From a virus, in IMG/VR virus record IMGVR_UViG_3300029266_000219, positions 1 through 30,783 of that record: a DNA stretch of 30,783 bases, one strand, 5' to 3'. Numbering within the stretch: position 1 is the stretch's first letter; each line of letters starts with the position of its first letter. Shown piece by piece: positions 1-7,461 of the stretch. A program made the position numbers and the translations under genes. The notes under the pieces are model-generated. The model did not search any database and had not been told where the DNA came from. It saw nothing but the letters and a program-made list of their open reading frames with translations.

Positions 1-1794
1 GATTTAACAGTTTTAGGTATTGGAGCCGTTAAAACTAGCTTTAATCTTTCAGAAGGAATAACAATAGATTATGTTGATCCAGCTAATATAATTTATTCAG
101 CTACTGATGATCCTAATTTTGAAGACATATATTATGTTGGTGAAATTAAAAGTTTATCATTATCAGAAATAAAAAGATTATATCCTGCTCTAACTAATAG
201 CGAGCTAGAAGTAATACAAAAATATCCAGGTAGACAGAATTATGCTAGAAGCGATTGGCAAGTTCAAAGTGATCCAGAATTACATCAAGTTTTGTTTTTT
301 GAATATAAAACCTATCAAGATCAAGTTTTTAAAATTAAAAAAACTGAACAAGGTTTAGAAAAAACATTAGAAAAAGAAGATACGTTTAATCCACCACCTA
401 GTGATAACTTTGAAAGAGCATCTAGATCTATTGAGGTTTTATATACTGGAGCTAAAATACTAGGCATGGGTGATACTATGCTAGAGTGGAAATTAGCTGA
501 AAACATGACAAGACCTTTAGCCGACACGACTAAGGTAAATATGAATTATGTTATTTCAGCACCTAGAATGTATCAAGGCCGTATAGAGTCTTTAGTTAGT
601 AGAACTATAAGTTTTGCTGATATGATACAGATAACGCACTTAAAGCTACAGCAAGTTTTACAGAGATTAGTTCCTGATGGAGTTTATTTAGATGTAGATG
701 GTTTAGCTGAAGTAGATTTAGGTAATGGAACTAATTACAATCCAGCAGAAGCACTGAATATGTACTTCCAGACTGGTACTATAGTAGGTAGATCACTTAC
801 TCAAGATGGTGAAATGAATAGAGGTAAAGTGCCTATTCAAGAACTTCAAAGTTCTTCTGGTATTTCTAAAATACAAGCTATGATACAAACGTATCAGTAT
901 TATTTACAGATGATACGTGATGTAACTGGTCTTAACGAAGCTAGAGATGGAAGCACTCCAGATAAAAATGCTTTAGTAGGTTTACAGAAATTAGCCGCTG
1001 CTAATTCAAACACGGCAACTAGACATATACTGCAGTCTTTAATGTATTTAAGTATTAGAACTTGTGAAAACATAAGTCTTAGAGCTGGCGATATGCTGCA
1101 ATTTCCTTTGACTAAACAAGCTTTAATGAGTAGTATAAATAGTTTTAATACAGCTACTCTAACTGAGATAGATGATCTTCATATGCACGATTTTGGAATA
1201 TTCTTAGAATTAGAACCAGAAGAAGAAGAAAAAGCTAATTTAGAAAAAAGCATTCAAATAGCTTTACAAACTAAAAGTATAAGCTTAGCTGATGCGATAG
1301 ACATTAGACAGATACAAAATATTAAACTTGCGAATGAGCTTTTAAAGTCTAGACAAAAGAAAAAAGCAGAACAAGAGCAAGCTGTTCAAATGCAGAACAT
1401 TCAAGCACAGGCTCAAGCTAATGCTGAATCAGCAGAGAGAGCAGCAGTTGCAGAAGTGCAAAAGCAACAGGCTTTAGCGGAAACTGACATTCAAATAGAA
1501 CAAGCTAAATCTCAGTTTGAAATACAAAGAATGGAACAAGAGGCTCAAATAAAAAAGCAGTTAATGGCTGAAGAGTTTAATTATCAAGTTCAGTTAGCGC
1601 AAATAAACATGAAAGCCCAACAAAGTAAAGAGGCTTTAATAGAGGATCGCAAAGACACTAGAATAAAAATGCAAGGTACTCAACAAAGTGAATTGATAGA
1701 TCAAAGACAAAATGACTTACTACCTAAGAATTTTGAATCAGCAGGTAATGACAATTTAGATGGATTTGGTTTAGAGCAGTTCGGCCCTAGCTAG
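1..1794 (+). CDS. Portal protein (head-tail connector), 5' end outside window
   Basis: The reading frame is open from base 1, so the start lies upstream; the first internal start-like codon (TTG at 292) is only a mid-gene codon. The 597 visible codons end at TAG 1792-1794. Portal proteins form the dodecameric ring through which DNA is packaged and ejected. The call rests on position directly ahead of scaffold and capsid genes, on a mixed alpha/beta body of portal character, and on a long C-terminal tail (about codons 449-567) rich in Gln, Ala, Glu and Lys that should be a coiled coil. Such tails are common in portals of T7-like and P22-like phages. I see no sharply diagnostic motif, so the assignment is by overall character and gene order. 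The terminase genes expected upstream are not in the window. Confidence 0.78.
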   Translation, partial: DLTVLGIGAVKTSFNLSEGITIDYVDPANIIYSATDDPNFEDIYYVGEIKSLSLSEIKRLYPALTNSELEVIQKYPGRQNYARSDWQVQSDPELHQVLFFEYKTYQDQVFKIKKTEQGLEKTLEKEDTFNPPPSDNFERASRSIEVLYTGAKILGMGDTMLEWKLAENMTRPLADTTKVNMNYVISAPRMYQGRIESLVSRTISFADMIQITHLKLQQVLQRLVPDGVYLDVDGLAEVDLGNGTNYNPAEALNMYFQTGTIVGRSLTQDGEMNRGKVPIQELQSSSGISKIQAMIQTYQYYLQMIRDVTGLNEARDGSTPDKNALVGLQKLAAANSNTATRHILQSLMYLSIRTCENISLRAGDMLQFPLTKQALMSSINSFNTATLTEIDDLHMHDFGIFLELEPEEEEKANLEKSIQIALQTKSISLADAIDIRQIQNIKLANELLKSRQKKKAEQEQAVQMQNIQAQAQANAESAERAAVAEVQKQQALAETDIQIEQAKSQFEIQRMEQEAQIKKQLMAEEFNYQVQLAQINMKAQQSKEALIEDRKDTRIKMQGTQQSELIDQRQNDLLPKNFESAGNDNLDGFGLEQFGPS

Positions 1795-1814
1795 GGAATT
1801 ATTAATTTTATATT

Positions 1815-1822
1815 ATTTTATC
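1815..1822 (+). promoter_or_regulatory. AT-rich leader ATTTTATC before scaffold gene
   Basis: The 12 bases ATTTTATCATGG spanning this start codon recur exactly at the start of the gene at 4648, again behind a T/A-rich stretch. There is no purine-rich Shine-Dalgarno. It may be a translation-initiation leader suited to a Bacteroidetes ribosome or part of a promoter. Two copies only, so the support is weak. Confidence 0.3.
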
Positions 1823-3067
1823 ATGGAAGGAAAAGTAACAGAAGCTCCAAAAGTAGATGAGAGCAAAGAAGTAAAACAAGAAGGAGATTTTAAGATTAAA
1901 AAACTTACACCGTCTTACAAAGATTTAGGTTCGCCAAAGCAAAGTATCGCTAAGGTTGATTTTAATAAAAAACCAGAAGAAAATGCCATTCAAGTCGGAG
2001 AAACAAAAGAACTGGTTGAAGATAAACAAACCGGAGATATACCTAAAGTGGAAGAACAAGTACGGGAGTCCAACGAGGTTATTAAAGTTCAAATCCCATC
2101 TGAAGAAATAAAAGAAGATGAATCTCCTTTGCAATTAATAGAAGATGAAAAAGATAATAGTGACGAACCAAGAATGGTTGGAGGCACTGAAAATACCGTT
2201 ACCACACAGGAACAAAAAGAAGTATTACCGCAAACACAAGCACAAGAAATTCCAGAAAATCTAGAAAAGCTCGTATCTTTTATGAAAGAAACAGGTGGAA
2301 CTATAGACGACTATGCAAGATTAAATGCTGATTATAGTGATGTAGATGGAACTACATTACTTAGAGAATATTATAAAAAAGCTAAACCACATTTAGACAG
2401 CGAAGAGATTTCATTTGTAATTGAAGACTCTTTTGATTTTGATGAAGATTTAGACGAAGCGCGAGACATCCGTAAAAAGAAACTCGCCTATAAAGAAGAA
2501 GTTGCAAAAGCCAAAAGCTATTTGAATACGCTTAAAGACGAATACTATGCAGATATCAAGTTGAGACCTGGAGTTAGTCAAGAGCAACAACAAGCAGTTG
2601 ATTTTTTCAACCGATACAACGAAGAGCAAAAGCAAACTAAAGTAGCTCAAGAAAGTTTTGTAAACCAAACTAATGACCTTCTCAACGAAAATTTCAAAGG
2701 TTTTGATTTTAAAGTCGGAGAGAACAAGTTCAGGTATGGAATAAAAGACCCTTCAAGAGTAGCTGATGACCAAAAAGACATTTCTAAATTCATTAAGACG
2801 TTCTTAAATGATAAAGGAGAAATTGTAGATGCAAAAGGTTATCACAAAGCTTTATATGCGGCTAGAAACGCTGACACTATAGCACAGCACTTTTATGAAC
2901 AAGGTAAAACTGACGCAATCAAAGGCCAAATTGCTAAATCTAAAAACATAACTACAGAACCTCGCGCCACGCAAAGTGGTGATGTGTTTGTTGGAGGATT
3001 TAAAGTGAAAGCTATTTCAGGCGTTGACTCTTCAAAATTAAAAATACAAAAACGAAAACTTAATTAA
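1823..3067 (+). CDS. Scaffold-like capsid assembly protein
   Basis: This is a 414-residue, highly charged protein between portal and major capsid genes, the usual place for a scaffolding protein that guides procapsid assembly and is then lost. Residues 1-140 are low-complexity and rich in Glu, Lys, Gln and Pro, so probably disordered. Residues about 145-240 form a helical domain with an acidic patch (D-F-D-E-D-L-D-E near 210) and basic heptads. The C-terminus ends in a basic K-I-Q-K-R-K-L-N segment; basic C-termini contact the capsid protein in classical scaffolds. The start ATG follows the AT-only leader ATTTTATC with no Shine-Dalgarno. The capsid gene starts 10 nt after the stop. Function is inferred from position and composition. 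Confidence 0.62.
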   Translation: MEGKVTEAPKVDESKEVKQEGDFKIKKLTPSYKDLGSPKQSIAKVDFNKKPEENAIQVGETKELVEDKQTGDIPKVEEQVRESNEVIKVQIPSEEIKEDESPLQLIEDEKDNSDEPRMVGGTENTVTTQEQKEVLPQTQAQEIPENLEKLVSFMKETGGTIDDYARLNADYSDVDGTTLLREYYKKAKPHLDSEEISFVIEDSFDFDEDLDEARDIRKKKLAYKEEVAKAKSYLNTLKDEYYADIKLRPGVSQEQQQAVDFFNRYNEEQKQTKVAQESFVNQTNDLLNENFKGFDFKVGENKFRYGIKDPSRVADDQKDISKFIKTFLNDKGEIVDAKGYHKALYAARNADTIAQHFYEQGKTDAIKGQIAKSKNITTEPRATQSGDVFVGGFKVKAISGVDSSKLKIQKRKLN

Positions 3068-3076
3068 AAAAAGATT

Positions 3077-4567
3077 ATGGGTAATTTACAACCACAATTT
3101 GGCTCGTTAGTGCCGTCGCAAGCTCAGCAGCTGCTACAAACTAATTATTTACAATTTAACAATGCTGCAGGAGCAAACTTTTCTAGCTTCGCTCAGCAAT
3201 ACCTACCTGAAGTTTACGAACAAGAGGTAGAGCGTTACGGTAACAGAACTCTTTCAGGATTTCTACGTATGGTTGGAGCAGAGCTTCCAATGACTTCAGA
3301 TCAAGTAATTTGGTCAGAACAAAATAGATTACATATTGCTTATTCTAATGTGGTAACAGCGGCTAATGCAGCTGGAGGCCAAATTCAAATCGTTCAAACT
3401 GCTGCTGGAGTTGTTCCTGCTATTATAAATGTAATATCTCCTGGTCAAACAGTAGTTATTATGGATGCAGTTGGAAACGAAGCAAAATGTGTTGTTACAG
3501 CTAGTAATACAACACCTGGAGCCGCAGGTGGTCTTGTTGTTGTTGCGCCTTATCAATTTGCTACTCTAGCTGCCGCTGGAATTGCAGTGGGATCTGTTGT
3601 AAAAATGTTTGTTTATGGTTCAGAATTCTTAAAAGGATCTAGTACTGTAGGTGCTGCCGCTGGAGCAAACGCATTAAACAATGCTATTCAACCTCAAGTT
3701 AGTATTACTCCTTCGTTCACTCAATTTTCTAACAATCCTATTATTATCAGAAACGAATACGTTGTAAACGGATCGGATATGGCTCAAATCGGTTGGGTAG
3801 AAGTTGCTGCTGAAGACGGAACATCTGGATATTTATGGTACTTAAAAGCTGAATCTGAAACTCGCTTGCGTTTTGAAGATTATCTTGAAATGTCTATAAT
3901 TGAAGGTGAACTTGCCGCTGCTGCTAGTGGTGCGCTTGCTGTCGGAATGAATGGTACTCAAGGTTTATTTGCTGCTATTCAACAAAGAGGTAACGTAGAG
4001 GTTGGATTCTCAGGAGCTGGTGGTTTAGATGATTTCGATGAAATCCTTAAAAACTTAGATACTCAAGGAGCTATTGAAGAAAACATGTTATTCTTACAAC
4101 GTCAAACGTCTTTAGACTTTGATAATATGTTAGGAGCAATTTCTTCTGGATTCCAAGGTGGTACAGCTTATGGATTATTTGAAAACTCTGAAGAAATGGC
4201 ATTAAATCTTGGATTTAGTGGTTTCCGCAGAGGATCTTATGACTTCTATAAAACTGACTGGAAATACTTAAACGACGCTACAACTCGTGGTGCTCAAGTA
4301 GGTACTAGCTCAATCGAAGGTGTTCTTGTTCCTGCTGGAACTTCAACAGTTTACGATCAAATTCTAGGAACAAATATCCGTAGACCATTTTTACACGTGC
4401 GATACAGAGCTTCAGAAACTGAAGATCGTCGTATGAAGTCTTGGTTGACTGGATCAGCTGGAGGCGCATTTACATCTCAATTAGATGCAATGCAAGTTAA
4501 CTTCTTGTCTGAAAGATGTTTAGTAGTACAAGCTGCTAATAACTTTGTTTTATTTCAAGGACTATAA
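3077..4567 (+). CDS. Major capsid protein
   Basis: A 496-residue protein directly after the scaffold candidate. Composition is rich in Gly, Ala, Ser and Asn, as expected for a shell protein. The N-terminal 90 residues contain a conserved-looking stretch (G-F-L-R-M-V-G-A-E-L-P-M-T-S) followed by a beta-rich Gly/Ala insertion at about residues 95-185. The rest reads as a mixed alpha/beta core of the HK97-fold type, with an acidic helix near 270 (R-F-E-D-Y-L-E-M). Codon choice is less AT-biased than in flanking genes (more C-ending Phe, Asn and Lys-adjacent codons), which fits very high expression. A strong hairpin follows 9 nt after the stop. HK97 fold is family knowledge, not demonstrated here. 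Confidence 0.75.
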   Translation: MGNLQPQFGSLVPSQAQQLLQTNYLQFNNAAGANFSSFAQQYLPEVYEQEVERYGNRTLSGFLRMVGAELPMTSDQVIWSEQNRLHIAYSNVVTAANAAGGQIQIVQTAAGVVPAIINVISPGQTVVIMDAVGNEAKCVVTASNTTPGAAGGLVVVAPYQFATLAAAGIAVGSVVKMFVYGSEFLKGSSTVGAAAGANALNNAIQPQVSITPSFTQFSNNPIIIRNEYVVNGSDMAQIGWVEVAAEDGTSGYLWYLKAESETRLRFEDYLEMSIIEGELAAAASGALAVGMNGTQGLFAAIQQRGNVEVGFSGAGGLDDFDEILKNLDTQGAIEENMLFLQRQTSLDFDNMLGAISSGFQGGTAYGLFENSEEMALNLGFSGFRRGSYDFYKTDWKYLNDATTRGAQVGTSSIEGVLVPAGTSTVYDQILGTNIRRPFLHVRYRASETEDRRMKSWLTGSAGGAFTSQLDAMQVNFLSERCLVVQAANNFVLFQGL

Positions 4568-4575
4568 TAACTAGT

Positions 4576-4615
4576 GTAGACTTACCCTCGTTAAATCAAC
4601 GGGGGTAACTTCTAC
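4576..4615 (+). terminator. Hairpin after capsid gene, putative (partial) terminator
   Basis: The arms 4583-4590 (TACCCTCG) and 4600-4607 (CGGGGGTA) pair over 8 bp with one G-U, around a 9-nt loop. A further T-A pair and an outer stem GTAGA/TCTAC (4576-4580 with 4611-4615) extend it past a small internal loop. A T-rich stretch follows from 4616. It probably reduces read-through from, or protects the 3' end of, the capsid mRNA. Confidence 0.6.
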
Positions 4616-4639
4616 TCTTATTCTTTAATTTTTAATTAT

Positions 4640-4647
4640 ATTTTATC
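4640..4647 (+). promoter_or_regulatory. AT-rich leader ATTTTATC, second copy
   Basis: The second copy of the leader seen at 1815-1822, again ending directly at the ATG and lacking a Shine-Dalgarno. It lies just after the capsid hairpin, where a new promoter or a strong translation leader would be useful. Confidence 0.3.
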
Positions 4648-5412
4648 ATGGCTAAAAAAGCTACAAACTCTTCCTCGTGGGAGATCAAAGACAGAAATTA
4701 CTATTTAACAGGACATAATAATAGTCCTTTAACTTACAAAATACCATCAAGGCATACGACTAGACACACGTTGTTATGGTTTGATTCGGAAAAAAACGAG
4801 CAGAGAGAATTGCGTTATGCAACAAATCAAAACTCACCATTTAAAGACGAGCAAGCTGGTGAAGCTACATTAGGCCATATCATATTTAGAGATGGAACTA
4901 TGGAAGTTAAAAAAGAAAACCAAGCTTTACAAAAAATACTATCACTATATCATCCTTTGAAAGATGTCAAGTTTAGAGAACATGATCCTATTGAGGTTGC
5001 TGAAGATGAATTAGGTGATTTAGAATTATCAATCGATGCATTAAATGCAGCTAGAAGTATGGACATAGATCAAGCGGAAGCTATATTGAGAGTTGAAGTA
5101 GGATCTAGAGTTACTAGCATGAGTTCTAAAGAGATAAAAAGAGATATCTTATTATTTGCTCAGCGAAACCCTTCAATGTTCTTAGAACTAGCTAATGATG
5201 ATAATGTTCAATTAAGAAACTTTGCTATCAGAGCTACAGAGGCTAACATACTTAAGCTTGCAGATGATCAAAGAACATTTAATTGGGCCTCTAATGGAAG
5301 AAAATTAATGACAGTGCCTTTTGATGAGAATCCATACTCAGCTATGGCAGCATTCTTTAAAACAGATGAAGGGTTAGAAATCTTTAAATCTATAGAGAAA
5401 AAGTTCGCATAA
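4648..5412 (+). CDS. Conserved-type phage protein of unknown function in head module
   Basis: A 254-residue soluble protein with no signal peptide or membrane segment. The first 100 residues are basic and beta-rich (residues about 8-75 have many Tyr, Arg, His and Thr). The remainder is helical and acidic (D-E-L-G-D-L-E-L near 120), then a region with helix-turn character (about 150-230). I recognise no catalytic motif. It lies between two hairpins, one after the capsid gene and one just before the next gene, so it may be expressed at its own level. Position suggests a capsid-associated, completion or regulatory protein, but that is inference. Confidence 0.6.
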   Translation: MAKKATNSSSWEIKDRNYYLTGHNNSPLTYKIPSRHTTRHTLLWFDSEKNEQRELRYATNQNSPFKDEQAGEATLGHIIFRDGTMEVKKENQALQKILSLYHPLKDVKFREHDPIEVAEDELGDLELSIDALNAARSMDIDQAEAILRVEVGSRVTSMSSKEIKRDILLFAQRNPSMFLELANDDNVQLRNFAIRATEANILKLADDQRTFNWASNGRKLMTVPFDENPYSAMAAFFKTDEGLEIFKSIEKKFA

Positions 5413-5422
5413 CATGTAATAT

Positions 5423-5453
5423 TAATAAGGGAGGTGTAATGCCTCCTTTATTA
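5423..5453 (+). terminator. Perfectly placed intergenic hairpin, putative terminator
   Basis: A 12-bp stem, TAATAAGGGAGG (5423-5434) with CCTCCTTTATTA (5442-5453) including one G-U pair, closes a 7-nt loop. It fills most of the 56-nt gap between two genes. The following bases are A/T mixed rather than a T run, although the 3' arm itself contains TTTATTAT. It could be a weak terminator or an mRNA processing or stability element. Confidence 0.5.
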
Positions 5454-5468
5454 TAATAAAAATAAACA

Positions 5469-6233
5469 ATGGCTATAAACGTAAACACAGTATATCAAAC
5501 TGTATTAATGATACTTAATAAAGAACAGCGGGGTTATATGACTCCTACTGAATTTAATAAAGTAGCAACACAAGTGCAGTTAGAAATATTTGAAAAATAT
5601 TTTGATGATCTAAATCAGCAATTACGTGTTCCACAAGCGGATACAGATTACGCAGATAGACAAGAAAGTATTGATGAAAAAATGGCTGTTTTTAAAACGT
5701 TTGGAAGCGCTGAATACGACAGTTCTAATGTTAATAGCGGTCCTTATTTTACACTACCAACATCAGACGTATACAGCAATGGCGCTACTGTTAATTTTTA
5801 TAAAATAGGTAACGTGCTTTATAATGATGAAAAAATAGTGCAAAGATTAGATAGACATGAATTTTATTATGTAAATCAATCTAAATTAACTAAACCAACT
5901 ATAGTTAATCCAGTTTATTTATACGAAAATCAAAAGCTATTTATAAAGCCATTAACAATAATAGATAAAATAAAAGTTGATTATATAAGAAAACCAACTG
6001 ATCCACGGTGGGGAATAACAGTAGGTAATCTAGGTCAATATCAATACAATGATTCAGTATACGATAAGAATCAAAATCCAACTGGATCTACTGATTTTGA
6101 ATTAACTGAATCAGAACAAATAGAAGTTGTATTAAAAATATTATTATATTCTGGTATTATAATAAGAGATCCTGAAGTAATACAAACAGCAGCTGCGTTA
6201 GTGCAGGCTGATGAAGCAAATCAAAAAAGCTAA
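5469..6233 (+). CDS. Putative neck/head-completion structural protein
   Basis: A 254-residue protein that I do not recognise with certainty. The N-terminal 55 residues are helical (N-T-V-Y-Q-T-V-L then T-P-T-E-F-N-K-V-A), followed by a mainly beta region rich in Tyr, Asn and Asp with a basic strand near residues 165-178 (I-K-V-D-Y-I-R-K-P). The C-terminus is a helix (L-T-E-S-E-Q-I-E-V-V-L-K-I-L-L). A helical N-terminus, beta body and C-terminal helix are usual for head-to-tail adaptor proteins. The next gene starts 6 nt after its stop, so the two are probably co-translated. The leader is AAAATAAACA with no Shine-Dalgarno. Confidence 0.55.
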   Translation: MAINVNTVYQTVLMILNKEQRGYMTPTEFNKVATQVQLEIFEKYFDDLNQQLRVPQADTDYADRQESIDEKMAVFKTFGSAEYDSSNVNSGPYFTLPTSDVYSNGATVNFYKIGNVLYNDEKIVQRLDRHEFYYVNQSKLTKPTIVNPVYLYENQKLFIKPLTIIDKIKVDYIRKPTDPRWGITVGNLGQYQYNDSVYDKNQNPTGSTDFELTESEQIEVVLKILLYSGIIIRDPEVIQTAAALVQADEANQKS

Positions 6234-6239
6234 TATAAT

Positions 6240-7457
6240 ATGGCAACACCTAACAACGGTATAATAACCGAAACAAATGCTCAGTATTATGCTGGTTCTC
6301 AAACCTTTGAACCTAGTACTAGCTTGACACTACCAGCTACATTTAATACAGATTTAATTTTTGGAAGTTTTAATCCAATCACTGCTGAATACAATAACAA
6401 TAATTTTAGATTATACGTAAGTGCGAGTGGAGTTCCTAACACTTTTGTTGAATATATAACCACTTACACTGTATCTAATAACGTTATAACTCTACCATTA
6501 GCAAGAACACAATGGTTCGTTATTCAATTACTTAATAAATTTGGAGGAGAATATGGAGATAGAGATGCTTATGGTGATGTAGTTGAAAATAACTATGGTG
6601 GATACGCGTATACTTCGTTAGAAGATGTTATAACTAATTTTATGATAGGTTATGTTGGTGCTGGTAAATTAATTCCAAGTGCTAAAACAACTGATGTAAT
6701 GTTTTTTGCTAAAAGAGGATTACAAGAATTTAGTTATGATACTTTAAAAAGCATAAACTCTCAAGAGTTAACTGTACCAGCTAATCTAAGTGTGGTCATA
6801 CCACAAGATTACGTTAATTATGTTAACGTGTCTTGGATAGATCAATCAGGTGTTAAGCATATCATATATCCTACAACTTTAACTACTAATCCTTATAATA
6901 TTCCAGGTCAAGACAACCAAGGCATACCAATACAAGACAATCAAGGTGACAATATAGATACAACCTCTATAACAGAAGAAAGATGGGCGGCTAATAATCT
7001 TGAACAAGTTAACGCTGCACAGAGTAATTTAGCAGGTTTATTAGCTTCTGAAGGCTTAGGTTTTGCCGGCATGTATGGAGATAATTACGTTGGTCAGCGA
7101 TTTGGCTTACAACCAGAGACAGCTCAAATAAACGGATGGTTTACTATAAATGAAAGAGAAGGTAAGATGTCTTTTTCTAGCGATTTAGCCAATAAAATAA
7201 TAGTATTAGAATATATATCTGACGGCCTTAGCTATGATGCAGATATGAAGATACCTAAAATGGCAGAAGAAGCTTTATACGCTCATATTTCACACGCTAT
7301 TATAGCTAGTAGAATAAATCAGCCCGAGTATGTCGTTCAAAGATTAAGACGAGAAAGAAGTGCTAAGCTTAGAAACGCTAAAATACGTTTATCAAATATA
7401 AAATTAAATGAGTTTGTTCAGATTGCTCGAGGCAAATCTAAATGGATTAAATACTAA
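6240..7457 (+). CDS. Putative head-to-tail adaptor / connector protein
   Basis: A 405-residue protein between capsid and tail-hub genes. The first 110 residues are beta-rich, with low-complexity Asn/Tyr content. The middle (about 125-200) has the pattern of helical adaptor proteins: a helix with F-F-A-K-R-G-L-Q-E-F followed by V-P-A-N-L-S and P-Q-D-Y-V-N-Y-V. A near-tandem Gln-Asp-Asn-Gln-Gly duplication lies near residues 224-237. The C-terminal 50 residues are strongly basic and helical (R-L-R-R-E-R-S-A-K-L-R-N-A-K), as in connector proteins that contact portal or DNA. The tail-hub gene starts 4 nt after the stop. The role is inferred from pattern and order. Confidence 0.58.
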   Translation: MATPNNGIITETNAQYYAGSQTFEPSTSLTLPATFNTDLIFGSFNPITAEYNNNNFRLYVSASGVPNTFVEYITTYTVSNNVITLPLARTQWFVIQLLNKFGGEYGDRDAYGDVVENNYGGYAYTSLEDVITNFMIGYVGAGKLIPSAKTTDVMFFAKRGLQEFSYDTLKSINSQELTVPANLSVVIPQDYVNYVNVSWIDQSGVKHIIYPTTLTTNPYNIPGQDNQGIPIQDNQGDNIDTTSITEERWAANNLEQVNAAQSNLAGLLASEGLGFAGMYGDNYVGQRFGLQPETAQINGWFTINEREGKMSFSSDLANKIIVLEYISDGLSYDADMKIPKMAEEALYAHISHAIIASRINQPEYVVQRLRRERSAKLRNAKIRLSNIKLNEFVQIARGKSKWIKY

Positions 7458-7461
7458 ATAA

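Noticed and set aside
292-294. TTG as the start of the portal gene
   Set aside because: The same frame is open without stops back to base 1 and reads as protein, so the gene starts before the window.
6904-6951. Near-tandem repeat coding Gln-Asp-Asn-Gln-Gly twice in the adaptor-like gene
   Set aside because: Only two imperfect copies in a disordered loop; too little to be called a repeat element.
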